From contig JAWLBM010000005.1 of NCBI GenBank assembly GCA_041687675.1, forward strand, positions 62,001 to 126,000: a stretch of 64,000 nt of DNA, written 5' to 3'. The notes beneath the pieces are model-generated. The model ran no database searches. It was not told the origin of the DNA and was given only the letters and a program-made list of their open reading frames with translations. This document shows, in pieces, positions 34,573-42,987 of the stretch. This stretch comes from JAWLBM01 sp041687675 (GTDB taxonomy: Bacteria; Pseudomonadota; Alphaproteobacteria; Rhizobiales; Pleomorphomonadaceae). How positions within the stretch are numbered: the stretch's first letter is position 1; each line of letters opens with the position of its first letter. A program made the position numbers and the translations under genes.

Positions 34573-35211
34573 ATGATCCAGTCCTCCGCAGAGCCCGCCG
34601 CAGAGGCGGACACCCGGACGACCGACGCCGACCGCGTCCGCCGCATCCTGAGCATGCTCGGCGAGCGCTCGGTCGTGCTCGTCGGGATGATGGGCGCCGG
34701 CAAGACCAGCGTCGGCAAGCGCCTCGCCGCCCGGCTCGGGCTTCCCTTCGTGGACGCCGACCATGCCATCGAGGAGGCGGCGAACCAGACCATCCCGGAG
34801 ATCTTCGCCGAGCACGGCGAGGCCTACTTCCGCGACGGCGAGCGGCGGGTGATCGCCAGGCTCCTGCGCGAGGGCCGGCAGGTGCTGGCCACCGGCGGCG
34901 GCGCCTTCGTCAACGACGAGACCCGCGCGGCGATCGCCGAGGCGGGCCTGTCGGTCTGGCTCAAGGCCGAGCCCGAGGTGCTGTTCGAGCGGGTGAAGCG
35001 CCGTTCGAACCGGCCGCTGCTGCAGACGCCGGACCCTGAGGGAACGCTGCGCCGCCTCGTCGCCGAGCGATACCCGGTCTACGCCCTCGCCGACCTCACC
35101 ATCCTCAGCCGCGACGTCCCCCACGAGGTGGTGGTCGACGACGTCGTCGCCGCCCTGGACGCGATGGCGCTCGCCGGGGAACCGGCTCCGGCGGCGGAGG
35201 CGCGGCCATGA
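34573..35211 (+). CDS. aroK: Shikimate kinase
   Basis: This 212-residue enzyme phosphorylates shikimate in aromatic amino acid synthesis. The P-loop reads GMMGAGKTSVGKRLA. The shikimate-binding segments are FVDADHAIE, FRDGERRVIARLL and VLATGGGAFVNDETR, and the adenine loop is RSNRPLLQT. The first 30 residues are a non-conserved extension. It starts an operon with aroB: the stop overlaps the aroB ATG (ATGA). A TTGACA at 34537-34542 lies upstream, but with a poor -10. Confidence 0.95.
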   Translation: MIQSSAEPAAEADTRTTDADRVRRILSMLGERSVVLVGMMGAGKTSVGKRLAARLGLPFVDADHAIEEAANQTIPEIFAEHGEAYFRDGERRVIARLLREGRQVLATGGGAFVNDETRAAIAEAGLSVWLKAEPEVLFERVKRRSNRPLLQTPDPEGTLRRLVAERYPVYALADLTILSRDVPHEVVVDDVVAALDAMALAGEPAPAAEARP

Positions 35212-36341
35212 CCGACGTGCAGATGGCCTCGGCGCTTCCGGTGCGGGTGCCGGTCGCCCTTGGCGACCGCTCCTACGACATCCTGATCGGCGACGGCCTC
35301 CTCGGCGACGCCGGCCGGCTGATCCGGGAGGTGCTGCCCGGGGCGCGGGCGGCGGTGGTCAGCGACGAGACGGTCGCCGCCCACCACCTGGACGCGCTCG
35401 ACCGGTCGCTCGAGGCCGCGGGGATCGAAAGCCGCAGCTTCCTGGTGCCGCCTGGGGAGGGCTCGAAGTCCTTCCCCGTGTTCACCCGCCTCGTCGACGA
35501 GGTGATCGCCGCCCGCTTCGAGCGGGGCGACGCGGTGGTCGCCCTCGGCGGCGGGGTGGTCGGCGACCTCGCCGGCTTCGTCGCCGGCGTCGTCCGCCGC
35601 GGCATGCGCTTCGTGCAGATCCCGACCAGCCTGCTCGCGCAGGTGGACAGCTCCGTCGGCGGCAAGACGGGGATCAACGTCAGCCACGGCAAGAACCTCG
35701 TCGGCGTGTTCCACCAGCCGGACCTGGTGCTCGCCGACACCACCGTGCTCGACACCCTCGGCGAGCGGGAGTTCCGCGCCGGCTATGCGGAGGTGGCCAA
35801 GTACGGGCTGATCGACGACCCCGGCTTCTTCGCCTGGCTGGAGGACTCCTGGCGCGACGTCTTCGCCGGCGGGCCGGCGCGGGCCCAAGCCATCGCGGTC
35901 TCCTGCCGGTCGAAGGCGGCGATCGTGGCGCGGGACGAGAAGGAGACCGGCGACCGCGCGCTGCTCAACCTCGGCCACACCTTCGGCCATGCGCTGGAGG
36001 CGGCGGCCGGCTACGACGGGCGGGTGGTGCACGGCGAGGCGATTTCCGTCGGGATGGTGCTCGCCCATGACATGTCGGTCCGGATGAACCTGATGGGACC
36101 CGACGACGCGATGCGGGTGAGGCGCCACCTCGCCGGGGTGGGGCTGCCGACCCGGATGGCCGACCTTCCGATGGACCTGCCCGACGCCGACGGCCTCCTC
36201 GACCTCATCCTCCAGGACAAGAAGGTCACGCGCGGCACGCTGACCTTCATCCTCACCCACGGCATCGGCCGCGCCTTCATCGCCCGCGACGTGCCGCCCG
36301 GGATCGTTCGCGCCTTCCTCGCGGAGGAACTCGCAGGATGA
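35208..36341 (+). CDS. aroB: 3-dehydroquinate synthase
   Basis: This 377-residue NAD- and metal-dependent cyclase is the second enzyme of the shikimate pathway. Conserved parts: VALGGGVVGDLAGFVAGVVRRGMRFVQIPTSLLAQVDSSVGGKTGINVSHGKNLVGVFHQP-type core (split motifs GGGVVGD, QIPTSLLAQVDSSVGGKTGIN), YAEVAKYGLI, NLGHTFGHALEA with the metal His, and HGEAISVGMVLA. Translationally coupled on both sides: ATGA overlap with aroK before and with the CBS protein after. Confidence 0.96.
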   Translation: MTDVQMASALPVRVPVALGDRSYDILIGDGLLGDAGRLIREVLPGARAAVVSDETVAAHHLDALDRSLEAAGIESRSFLVPPGEGSKSFPVFTRLVDEVIAARFERGDAVVALGGGVVGDLAGFVAGVVRRGMRFVQIPTSLLAQVDSSVGGKTGINVSHGKNLVGVFHQPDLVLADTTVLDTLGEREFRAGYAEVAKYGLIDDPGFFAWLEDSWRDVFAGGPARAQAIAVSCRSKAAIVARDEKETGDRALLNLGHTFGHALEAAAGYDGRVVHGEAISVGMVLAHDMSVRMNLMGPDDAMRVRRHLAGVGLPTRMADLPMDLPDADGLLDLILQDKKVTRGTLTFILTHGIGRAFIARDVPPGIVRAFLAEELAG

Positions 36342-37636
36342 CCGAATACCTCTGGCTGACCGTCATCGCCATCATCCTGCTCCTGATGCTCTCGGCGTTC
36401 TTCTCCGGCTCCGAGACGGCGCTGACGGCGGCCTCGCGCTCGCGCATGCACCAATTGGAGCGGACCGACAAGCGGGCGAGCGTCGTCTCGGCGCTGATCA
36501 TGACCCGGGAGCGGCTGATCGGGGCGCTGCTCCTCGGCAATAACCTCGTCAACATCCTCGCCTCCTCGCTGGCGACGAGCCTGCTGCTCGCCCTCTTCGG
36601 CGACAGCGGCGTGGCGATCGCGACGGTGGTGATGACCCTCCTGGTGCTGGTCTTCTCGGAGGTGCTGCCGAAGACGCTGGCGATCAGCGACCCGGAGCGG
36701 ATGGCGCTCTTCGTCGCGCCGGTGGTGCGCGTCGTGGTGGCGGTGTTCGGCCCGATGGTGATCGCCGTCGAGGCGGTCGTGCGGCTGATCCTGAAGATCT
36801 TCGGCCGCTCGATCGACGCCAACACGGCGGTGTTGTCGGCGCACGAGGAACTGCGCGGGGCGGTGGACCTCTTCCACCGCGAGGGCGCGGTGGTGAAGTC
36901 CGACCGCGACATGATGGGCGGCGTGCTCGACCTGTCCACGCTCACCGTCGCCGACGTGATGATCCACCGCACGTCGATGCGCGCCATCGACGCCGACGAG
37001 GCCCCCGCCGACCTCGTCCGGCAGGTGCTGGAAAGCCCCTTCACCCGCCTGCCGCTGTGGCGGGAGGAGCCGGACAACATCGTCGGCATCCTGCACGCCA
37101 AGGACCTCCTGCGCGAGATCCAGCGACGGCGCGGCGAGTTCGACACGCTCGACCTCTCGACCATCGCCTCCGAGCCCTGGTTCGTGCCGGAGACGACACG
37201 GCTCGACGACCAGCTGAAGGCGTTCCTGAAGCGCAAGATCCACATCGCCATGGTGGTGGACGAGTATGGCGAGGTGCAGGGCCTCGTCACCCTCGAGGAC
37301 ATCCTCGAGGAGATCGTCGGCGACATCGCCGACGAGCAGGACATCGTCGTCCAGGGCGTCAGGCCGCAGCCGGACGGCTCGGTCAACGTCTCCGGCTCGG
37401 TGCCGATCCGCGACCTCAACCGGGTGATGGACTGGCGGCTGCCGGACGACGAGGCGATCACAGTGGCCGGCCTCGTCATCCACGAGGCGCGGCTGATCCC
37501 CGACACCGGCCAGGCCTTCACCTTCCACGGCTTCCGCTTCCAGGTGCTGCGGCGCCAGCGCAACCGCATCACGGCGCTGCGCATCACGCCCGTGCAGCCG
37601 ACGGGCGCGGCGGCGCGCAAGCAGAGGGGGCGCTGA
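36338..37636 (+). CDS. CNNM/CBS-domain protein of the HlyC/CorC family
   Basis: This 432-residue membrane protein has an N-terminal CNNM (DUF21) domain with four helices including FFSGSETALTAASRSRMHQLE and LLGNNLVNILASSLATSLL, then a CBS pair (about 200-330: TVADVMIHRTSMRAIDADE, HIAMVVDEYGEVQGLVTLEDILEEIVGDI) and a C-terminal CorC_HlyC transporter-associated domain. Members are linked to magnesium or cobalt efflux, though some are called hemolysins by history. It overlaps the aroB stop by four bases. The coupling of this gene to aroKB is common in Hyphomicrobiales; a functional link is not obvious. Confidence 0.92.
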   Translation: MTEYLWLTVIAIILLLMLSAFFSGSETALTAASRSRMHQLERTDKRASVVSALIMTRERLIGALLLGNNLVNILASSLATSLLLALFGDSGVAIATVVMTLLVLVFSEVLPKTLAISDPERMALFVAPVVRVVVAVFGPMVIAVEAVVRLILKIFGRSIDANTAVLSAHEELRGAVDLFHREGAVVKSDRDMMGGVLDLSTLTVADVMIHRTSMRAIDADEAPADLVRQVLESPFTRLPLWREEPDNIVGILHAKDLLREIQRRRGEFDTLDLSTIASEPWFVPETTRLDDQLKAFLKRKIHIAMVVDEYGEVQGLVTLEDILEEIVGDIADEQDIVVQGVRPQPDGSVNVSGSVPIRDLNRVMDWRLPDDEAITVAGLVIHEARLIPDTGQAFTFHGFRFQVLRRQRNRITALRITPVQPTGAAARKQRGR

Positions 37637-37729
37637 CCGCCGCCGAGGCATGACAGCGGCGGGCGGCGGTGATATGGGAACCCGCTCCGGCGGCGGTTGC
37701 CGGCGGGCTGGGATTGCGGGAATGGCGCG

Positions 37730-38680
37730 ATGGCGGAGAGCAGGGTCTTCATCGACGGCGAGGCGGGCACCACGGGGCTGCAGATCCGCGAGCGCCTGGC
37801 GGGTCGCCGCGACGTCACGCTGCTCTCCATCGCGCCGGAGAAGCGGAAGGACCCGGAGGAGCGCCGCCGCCTGCTCAACGAGGCGGACGTCGCCATCCTC
37901 TGCTTGCCCGACGACGCCGCCCGCGAGGCGGTCGCGCTGATCGAGAACCCCGCGACGCGGGTGATCGACGCCTCCACGGCGCACCGGGTGGCCGACGGCT
38001 GGGCCTATGGCTTCGCCGAGATGGCGCCGGGCCAGGCCGAGGCGATCGCGCGCGCCCGCTTCGTCGCCAACCCGGGCTGCTACCCGCAGGGCCTCATCGC
38101 CACGATCCGCCCGCTGATCGGCGCCGGGCTGGTTCCCGCCGACGCGCCGGTCACGCTCAACGCCGTGTCGGGCTACTCGGGCGGCGGCAAGTCGATGATC
38201 GCCGACTACGAGGGCGCCGCAGACCCGGCGCCCTACCTGCCCTATGCCCTGACGCTGAAGCACAAGCACCTGCCGGAGATGCGCGTCTACACGGGCCTTG
38301 CCCATGATCCGCTGTTCCAGCCGGCGGTGGGCGCCTATGCGCAGGGGATGATCACGGTGGTGCCGCTGCAGCTCTGGGCGCTGCCGGCCCGGCCCCGCGT
38401 CGCCGACCTCCACGCGGTGCTCGCCGACCGCTATGCCGGCGAGCAGTTCGTCGAGGTGGCCCCGCTCGAGGCGGTCGACCGCTCGCCCGGGCTCGACCCC
38501 CGGGTCTTCAACGACACCAACCGCATGCGCCTCCATGTCTTCGGCAACGACGACAAGGCCCAGGCGATGCTCGTGGCCGTCTACGACAACCTCGGCAAGG
38601 GCGCCTCCGGCGCCGCCGTGCAGAACCTCAACCTGATGCTCGGGCGCGCCGCCGGCACCGGCCTGGACGCCGCCGCCTGA
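37730..38680 (+). CDS. argC: N-acetyl-gamma-glutamyl-phosphate reductase, type 2
   Basis: This 316-residue enzyme makes the third step of arginine synthesis. The short form (type 2) starts VFIDGEAGTTGLQIRERLAGR. The catalytic cysteine is C117 in NPGCYPQG. NAVSGYSGGGKSMI, KHKHLPEM and FNDTNRMRLHVFGNDDKAQAMLVA are typical. The ATG at 37730 gives the conserved N-terminus. It stands 49 bases upstream of leuD's... next start region (38718) on the same strand, possibly co-transcribed. Confidence 0.95.
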   Translation: MAESRVFIDGEAGTTGLQIRERLAGRRDVTLLSIAPEKRKDPEERRRLLNEADVAILCLPDDAAREAVALIENPATRVIDASTAHRVADGWAYGFAEMAPGQAEAIARARFVANPGCYPQGLIATIRPLIGAGLVPADAPVTLNAVSGYSGGGKSMIADYEGAADPAPYLPYALTLKHKHLPEMRVYTGLAHDPLFQPAVGAYAQGMITVVPLQLWALPARPRVADLHAVLADRYAGEQFVEVAPLEAVDRSPGLDPRVFNDTNRMRLHVFGNDDKAQAMLVAVYDNLGKGASGAAVQNLNLMLGRAAGTGLDAAA

Positions 38681-38717
38681 CCGGCCCCGCCGCAAGATCC
38701 TCGAGGAGACGACCAGT

Positions 38718-39323
38718 ATGCAGAAGTTCACCACGCTGACCGGGGTCGCGGCGCCGATGCCGATCGTCAACGTCGACACCGACATGATCATTCCCAAGCA
38801 GTACCTGAAGACGATCAAGCGCACCGGCCTCGGCACTGGCCTGTTCTCGGAGATGCGCTACAACGACGACGGCTCGGAGAACCCGGACTTCGTGCTGAAC
38901 AAGCCGGCCTACCGCAACGCCGAGATCCTCGTCGCCGGCGACAACTTCGGCTGCGGCTCCTCGCGCGAGCACGCGCCGTGGGCACTGCTCGACTTCGGCA
39001 TCCGCTGCGTGATCTCCACGTCCTTCGCCGACATCTTCTACAACAACTGCTTCAAGAACGGCATCCTGCCGGTGGTCGTCTCCGCGGACGACCTCGCCAA
39101 GCTGATGGACGACGCCGAGCGCGGCGCCAATGCGACGCTGACCGTCGACCTCGACAGCCAGACCATCAAGGGACCGGACGGCGGCACCATCTCCTTCGAG
39201 ATCGACGCGTTCAAGAAGCATTGCCTGCTGAACGGCCTCGACGACATCGGCCTCACCATGGAGAAGGCCCCGGCGATCGCGGCCTATGAGGGCCGGCTCG
39301 CCGAGCAACGCCCCTGGGCCTGA
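38718..39323 (+). CDS. leuD: 3-isopropylmalate dehydratase small subunit
   Basis: This 201-residue swivel-domain subunit pairs with LeuC to isomerise isopropylmalate in leucine synthesis. It starts MQKFTTLTGVAAPMPIVNVDTDMIIPKQYL; the substrate-binding loop is DNFGCGSSREHAPWAL, followed by ISTSFADIFYNNCFKNGILPVVV. GAGGAGA precedes the ATG. The leuC and leuB genes are not in the window, so leuD is separated from them. Confidence 0.96.
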   Translation: MQKFTTLTGVAAPMPIVNVDTDMIIPKQYLKTIKRTGLGTGLFSEMRYNDDGSENPDFVLNKPAYRNAEILVAGDNFGCGSSREHAPWALLDFGIRCVISTSFADIFYNNCFKNGILPVVVSADDLAKLMDDAERGANATLTVDLDSQTIKGPDGGTISFEIDAFKKHCLLNGLDDIGLTMEKAPAIAAYEGRLAEQRPWA

Positions 39324-39364
39324 GCCGCGGCCACGATCTGCGAGAGCGCGGGAGACAAGCGCCG

Positions 39365-39751
39365 ATGACGCGCGAGCTGATCTCGACCGGCTCCCCGTTC
39401 GAGCGGGTGGCCGGCTATTCCCGGGCGGTGTCCGACGGCGACTGGTGCTGGGTCGCCGGCACCACCGGCTACGACTACGCCAGCATGCGGATGCCGGCGG
39501 ACGTCGCCGACCAGGCCCGCAACGCCATGGAGACCATATCCCGGGCGCTCGGCGAGGCGGGCTTTTCCCTCGCCGACGTGGTGCGCGCCACCTACTACGT
39601 GGTGGACGCGGCGGATGCCGACGCCGTGTTCGAGGTGGTCGGCGCCTACTTCCGCGACATTCGCCCGGCGGCCACCATGATCGTCTGCGGCCTCGTCCGG
39701 AGCGAGATGAAGGTGGAGATCGAGGTCACCGCCCGGCGGCGGCCCGCCTGA
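39365..39751 (+). CDS. RidA-family (YjgF/UK114) protein
   Basis: This 128-residue trimeric-type RidA family member may deaminate reactive enamine/imine intermediates. It shows SPFERVAGYSRAV, WCWVAGTTGYDYASMRMPADVADQARNAMETI, LADVVRATYYVVD and the C-terminal CGLVRSEMKVEIEVTA with the conserved substrate-binding Arg followed by E at the key positions. It sits 41 bases after leuD. Not all subfamilies have deaminase activity, so the precise role is open. Confidence 0.88.
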   Translation: MTRELISTGSPFERVAGYSRAVSDGDWCWVAGTTGYDYASMRMPADVADQARNAMETISRALGEAGFSLADVVRATYYVVDAADADAVFEVVGAYFRDIRPAATMIVCGLVRSEMKVEIEVTARRRPA

Positions 39752-39879
39752 ACGGTCAGGTCGCCGGCGCTCTCAAGCACATGTGACTCGCAAGTCATGA
39801 CCTGCGGCCGTATCTCAAGAGGCGACTGATCCCGGCGAACGTCCGGGCGTCCAACTTCGACGGAGGCCGGATTCGCGAG

Positions 39880-40653
39880 ATGACGAAGCAAAGGGTGGCA
39901 CGCGCGGGGACGGGAGCGGCACGGCCGGCGGTTGTCGGCGCGGTGCTCCTGCTCTCGGGCTGTGGCATCGCCTTCGCTGAGACCCGCGGCGTGGTCGAGC
40001 TGTTCACCAGCCAGGCCTGCTCCTCCTGCCCGCCCGCCGACGCGGTGCTGAGCGAGATCGCCGCCGACCCGAGCATCGTCGCCCTGTCGTTCTCCGTCGA
40101 CTACTGGGATTATCTCGGCTGGAAGGACATCTTCGCCAAGCCGGAGTTCTCCAAGCGCCAGCGCGGCTACGCCGAAGCGCGCGGCGACCGCGCCATCTAC
40201 ACGCCGCAGGTCGTGGTCAACGGCCGCAGCCACGTGATCGGGTCCGATCGCCAGGCGATCCTCGCCAAGGTCGCCGACGACGACGCCCGGGGCGAGGGCA
40301 TGGTCGTCGACGTGTCCGCCCGCATCGAGGGCGACCGGATCATCGTCAAGATCCCGGCGGGCGACCCGCCCGCGACCGGGACGGCGGCCGTCTGGATCGC
40401 CAGCTACATGAAGCCGACCACGGTGGAGATCGGCCGCGGCGAGAACGCCGGCCACGAGGTCTCCTACACCAACGTGGTCGAGCGATGGCAGGTGCTCGGC
40501 ATGTGGAACGGCGAGGAGATGACGGTGGAGTTGCCGATCTCCGACCTCGCCACCGAGCGCAGCGGCGGCTGCGCGGTGGTGCTGCAGTCGAAGCTCGACG
40601 GCAAGCCCGGGCCCATTCTGGGCGCCGCCAAGGTCGACTTCACCGGGTCCTGA
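39880..40653 (+). CDS. DUF1223 exported thioredoxin-like protein
   Basis: This 257-residue protein starts with a signal sequence (AAVVGAVLLLSGCG-like core, likely cleavage after AFA, residue 33). The DUF1223 domain begins GVVELFTSQACSSCPPADAVL with a C47-x-x-C50 pair as in thioredoxin folds, then SFSVDYWDYLGWKD, RAIYTPQVVVNGRSHVIGSDR. The resemblance to DsbA/thioredoxin suggests a periplasmic redox role, but the family is uncharacterised. ATG 39880 has CGGAGG somewhat far upstream (13 bases). A small inverted repeat TGACT-CGCA-AGTCA lies at 39784-39797, 83 bases before the start. Confidence 0.87.
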   Translation: MTKQRVARAGTGAARPAVVGAVLLLSGCGIAFAETRGVVELFTSQACSSCPPADAVLSEIAADPSIVALSFSVDYWDYLGWKDIFAKPEFSKRQRGYAEARGDRAIYTPQVVVNGRSHVIGSDRQAILAKVADDDARGEGMVVDVSARIEGDRIIVKIPAGDPPATGTAAVWIASYMKPTTVEIGRGENAGHEVSYTNVVERWQVLGMWNGEEMTVELPISDLATERSGGCAVVLQSKLDGKPGPILGAAKVDFTGS

Positions 40654-40724
40654 CCCGCCGCCGCTTCCGTTTCCCGTCCCCCGAGGAGGAGCGGCGCGGG
40701 CGCCGCCCCAGGGGCAGGCCGGTG

Positions 40725-42608
40725 TCAGGCAAGCCCCTTCTCCATCAGCGTCGACATCGCCTGCGCGAATGCGGCCGGGTCGTCCGGAGCCTCGCCGTCG
40801 AGGATCCTCGCCTGGCCGTGCAGCAGGGGCGCGGCGGCCCGCACCGGCTCAAGCTCGCCCGCGGCCGCCTTCGCCGCCAGCGCGCGGACGAGCGCGTGCG
40901 ACGGATTGATCTCCAGCACCGGCTTCATGTCGAAACGGTTGCCTTCATGGCGGCTCATCAGCTTTTCGGCCAGGCGATCGAGCCCGAACTCCGGGGCGAC
41001 CAGGCAGACGGCGCTCGCGGCGAGCCGGGCCGAGGTGCGCACGTCGGACACCTTGTCGCCGAGCGCCTCCTTCAGCGCTGCGACGAGGCGCGCCACGTCT
41101 TCCGGCGGGGCGCTCTCCTCCCCGGCGCCCTCCGGCAGCCTGATGGCGTCGAGGTCGGCGGCGCCCTGGGTGATGGACCTGAACGGCTTTCCGTCGTAGC
41201 CGATCGCCGTGCGCACCCAGAAGGCGTCGACCGGGTCGGTGAGGACCAGAACCTCCAGCCCGCGCGCGGCGTAGCCCTCGAGCTGGGGCGAGGCGAGCAC
41301 CTGCTGCCGGCTCTCGCCGAGGGCGTAGTAGATGGCGGTCTGGTTCTCCTTGAAGTCCTTGACCACGTCGGCCAGCGAGCGCCAGGCGTCGCCGCCGGTG
41401 GTGGTCCTGAAGCGGACCAGCTTGAAAAGTTCGTCCCGCCGGTCCGGCGCCTCGTAGAGACCCTCCTTCAGCACAGGCCCGAAGGTCTCGATGATGCGCC
41501 CGAAGGCCTCCGGGTCGCTGTCGGCGAGCTTGCCGATCTCGGAGAGGACCCGGCTCGTCACGTTGCGGCCGATCGCCTCGAGGATCGGGTTGGTCTGCAG
41601 CATCTCGCGGGAGATGTTGAGCGGCAGGTCCTCGCTGTCGATCACGCCGCGCACGAAGCGCAGCCAGCCGGGCAGCACGCCGGCCTCGTCGGTGATGAAG
41701 ACGCGGCGGACGTAGAGTTTCAGGCGCCCCTTGCGGGCCGGGTCGAACAGGTCGAAGGGCTTCTGCGAGGGCACGAAGACGAGCACGGCGTACTCGTGCC
41801 GCCCCTCGGCGCGGTAGTGCACGGTCAGCGCCGGGTCGTCGAATGCGTCGGCGACCGTGTGGTAGAACTCGCGGTACTCCTCCGGCCCGACCGAGGCCTT
41901 CGGCTTCATCCAGAGCGCCGAGCCGTCCGCCACCTCGCGCGGCTCGCCGTCCCTCGCGCGCCCGCGGATCGGCACGGGCACATGGGCGGAATAGGCGCGG
42001 ACGATGCGCTCGACGGTGGCGTCCTTCGCGTAGTCCGCCGCGTCCTCGGCGAGAAAGAGCTCCACCCGGGTGCCGCGGGCCGGGGCGTCGGCGAGGGCCA
42101 CCGGCTCGACCGTGAACTCGCCCTTGCCGTCCGATTCCCAGGCATGGGCCGCCTCGGTCCCGGCCTTGCGCGAGGTGACGCGCACCCGCTCGGCCACCAT
42201 GAAGGCGGCGTAGAAGCCGACGCCGAAGCGGCCGATCAGCGCGCCGCCCTCCCTGGCGTCCTTCAGGCCCTCCAGGAAGGCGCGGGTGCCGGAACGGGCG
42301 ATGGTGCCGAGGTTGTCGATCATCTCCTCCCGGCTCATGCCGATGCCGGTGTCGACGACCGCGAGCCGCCGCCCCGCCTCGTCGGTCTCGATCGTGATCG
42401 CCAGCGTCTCGTCGCCGGCGAGGAGGCCGGGCTCCGACAGGGCGGAGTAGCGCAGCTTCTCGCAGGCATCGGCGGCGTTGGAGACCAGTTCGCGCAGGAA
42501 GATGTCCTTGTTCGAGTAGACCGAGTGCACCATCAGGTGCAGCAGCCGCGACACCTCGGCCTGGAAGGCGTGGTGCTCGGCGCTCGGCGAGGTGGCGTGC
42601 TCGTTCAT
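40725..42608 (-). CDS. htpG: Molecular chaperone HtpG (Hsp90)
   Basis: This 627-residue Hsp90 homologue has the ATPase N-domain FQAEVSRLLHLMVHSVYSNKDIFLRELVSNAADAC, VVDTGIGMSREEM, GTIARSGTRAF and the lid GRFGVGFYAAFMVAERV. The middle domain has RRVFITDEAGVLPGWLRFVRGVIDSEDLPLNISREMLQ, and the C-domain ends with the dimerisation region. Full length. ATG 42608 starts MNEHATSPSAEHHAFQAEV. A heat-shock-type promoter lies upstream at 42671-42699. Confidence 0.97.
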   Translation of the reverse strand: MNEHATSPSAEHHAFQAEVSRLLHLMVHSVYSNKDIFLRELVSNAADACEKLRYSALSEPGLLAGDETLAITIETDEAGRRLAVVDTGIGMSREEMIDNLGTIARSGTRAFLEGLKDAREGGALIGRFGVGFYAAFMVAERVRVTSRKAGTEAAHAWESDGKGEFTVEPVALADAPARGTRVELFLAEDAADYAKDATVERIVRAYSAHVPVPIRGRARDGEPREVADGSALWMKPKASVGPEEYREFYHTVADAFDDPALTVHYRAEGRHEYAVLVFVPSQKPFDLFDPARKGRLKLYVRRVFITDEAGVLPGWLRFVRGVIDSEDLPLNISREMLQTNPILEAIGRNVTSRVLSEIGKLADSDPEAFGRIIETFGPVLKEGLYEAPDRRDELFKLVRFRTTTGGDAWRSLADVVKDFKENQTAIYYALGESRQQVLASPQLEGYAARGLEVLVLTDPVDAFWVRTAIGYDGKPFRSITQGAADLDAIRLPEGAGEESAPPEDVARLVAALKEALGDKVSDVRTSARLAASAVCLVAPEFGLDRLAEKLMSRHEGNRFDMKPVLEINPSHALVRALAAKAAAGELEPVRAAAPLLHGQARILDGEAPDDPAAFAQAMSTLMEKGLA

Positions 42609-42670
42609 GTGGTTCGACCCGTGTTGGCGTCGCTGATCCTCTGGGCGCGGCAGGCCGCCGCCCGGCGGTG

Positions 42671-42699
42671 ATATCGGCGATCCGGCGCCGCCGTTCAAG
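42671..42699 (-). promoter_or_regulatory. Sigma-32 (RpoH)-type promoter of htpG
   Basis: On the minus strand CTTGAA (complement of 42694-42699) is followed after 16 bases by CCGATAT (complement of 42671-42677). This fits the alphaproteobacterial RpoH pattern CTTGAC-N16/17-CYTATNT at most positions. It lies 63 bases before the htpG start, and htpG is a classical RpoH target. Assigned by eye. Confidence 0.55.
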
Positions 42700-42780
42700 G
42701 CGAGAGATGGCCGGCTTCGGAACCGATCCCGGCGACATCGCTTGTTCCTGGAAGCCCGCGAACCTTGAAAGGAGGCCGTC

Positions 42781-42984
42781 ATGGACCGCGATCCGAACGA
42801 TCCGCGCACAGAAGAGGCCCCGATCCACCGCGATCCGCCGCTCGACCGGACCAAGCCGGGCAACCGCGGCACCTACGCCGCCATCCTCTTCGGCACGGCG
42901 GCCGCGGTGGTGCTCGTCCTCGTCTGGTTCAACGTCGGCGACGACGGCGGCCCGCCGCCGCCGGACGCCGTCACCGTCCGGTGA
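42781..42984 (+). CDS. Small membrane protein (67 residues), one helix
   Basis: A strong AAAGGAGG seven bases before ATG 42781 supports this frame. The N-terminal 33 residues are polar and rich in Asp, Arg and Pro (MDRDPNDPRTEEAPIHRDPP). One helix follows (YAAILFGTAAAVVLVLVWF), then a short tail DGGPPPPDAVTVR. Topology is probably N-in. It is divergent from htpG and convergent with the triheme cytochrome gene, 3 bases apart. No family is recognised. Confidence 0.65.
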   Translation: MDRDPNDPRTEEAPIHRDPPLDRTKPGNRGTYAAILFGTAAAVVLVLVWFNVGDDGGPPPPDAVTVR

Positions 42985-42987
42985 GGC

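Noticed and set aside
36011..38836. A 941-codon frame on the minus strand
   Set aside because: It is antisense to aroB, the CBS protein and argC, all certain genes. It has no domain and comes from the absence of AT-rich stop codons.
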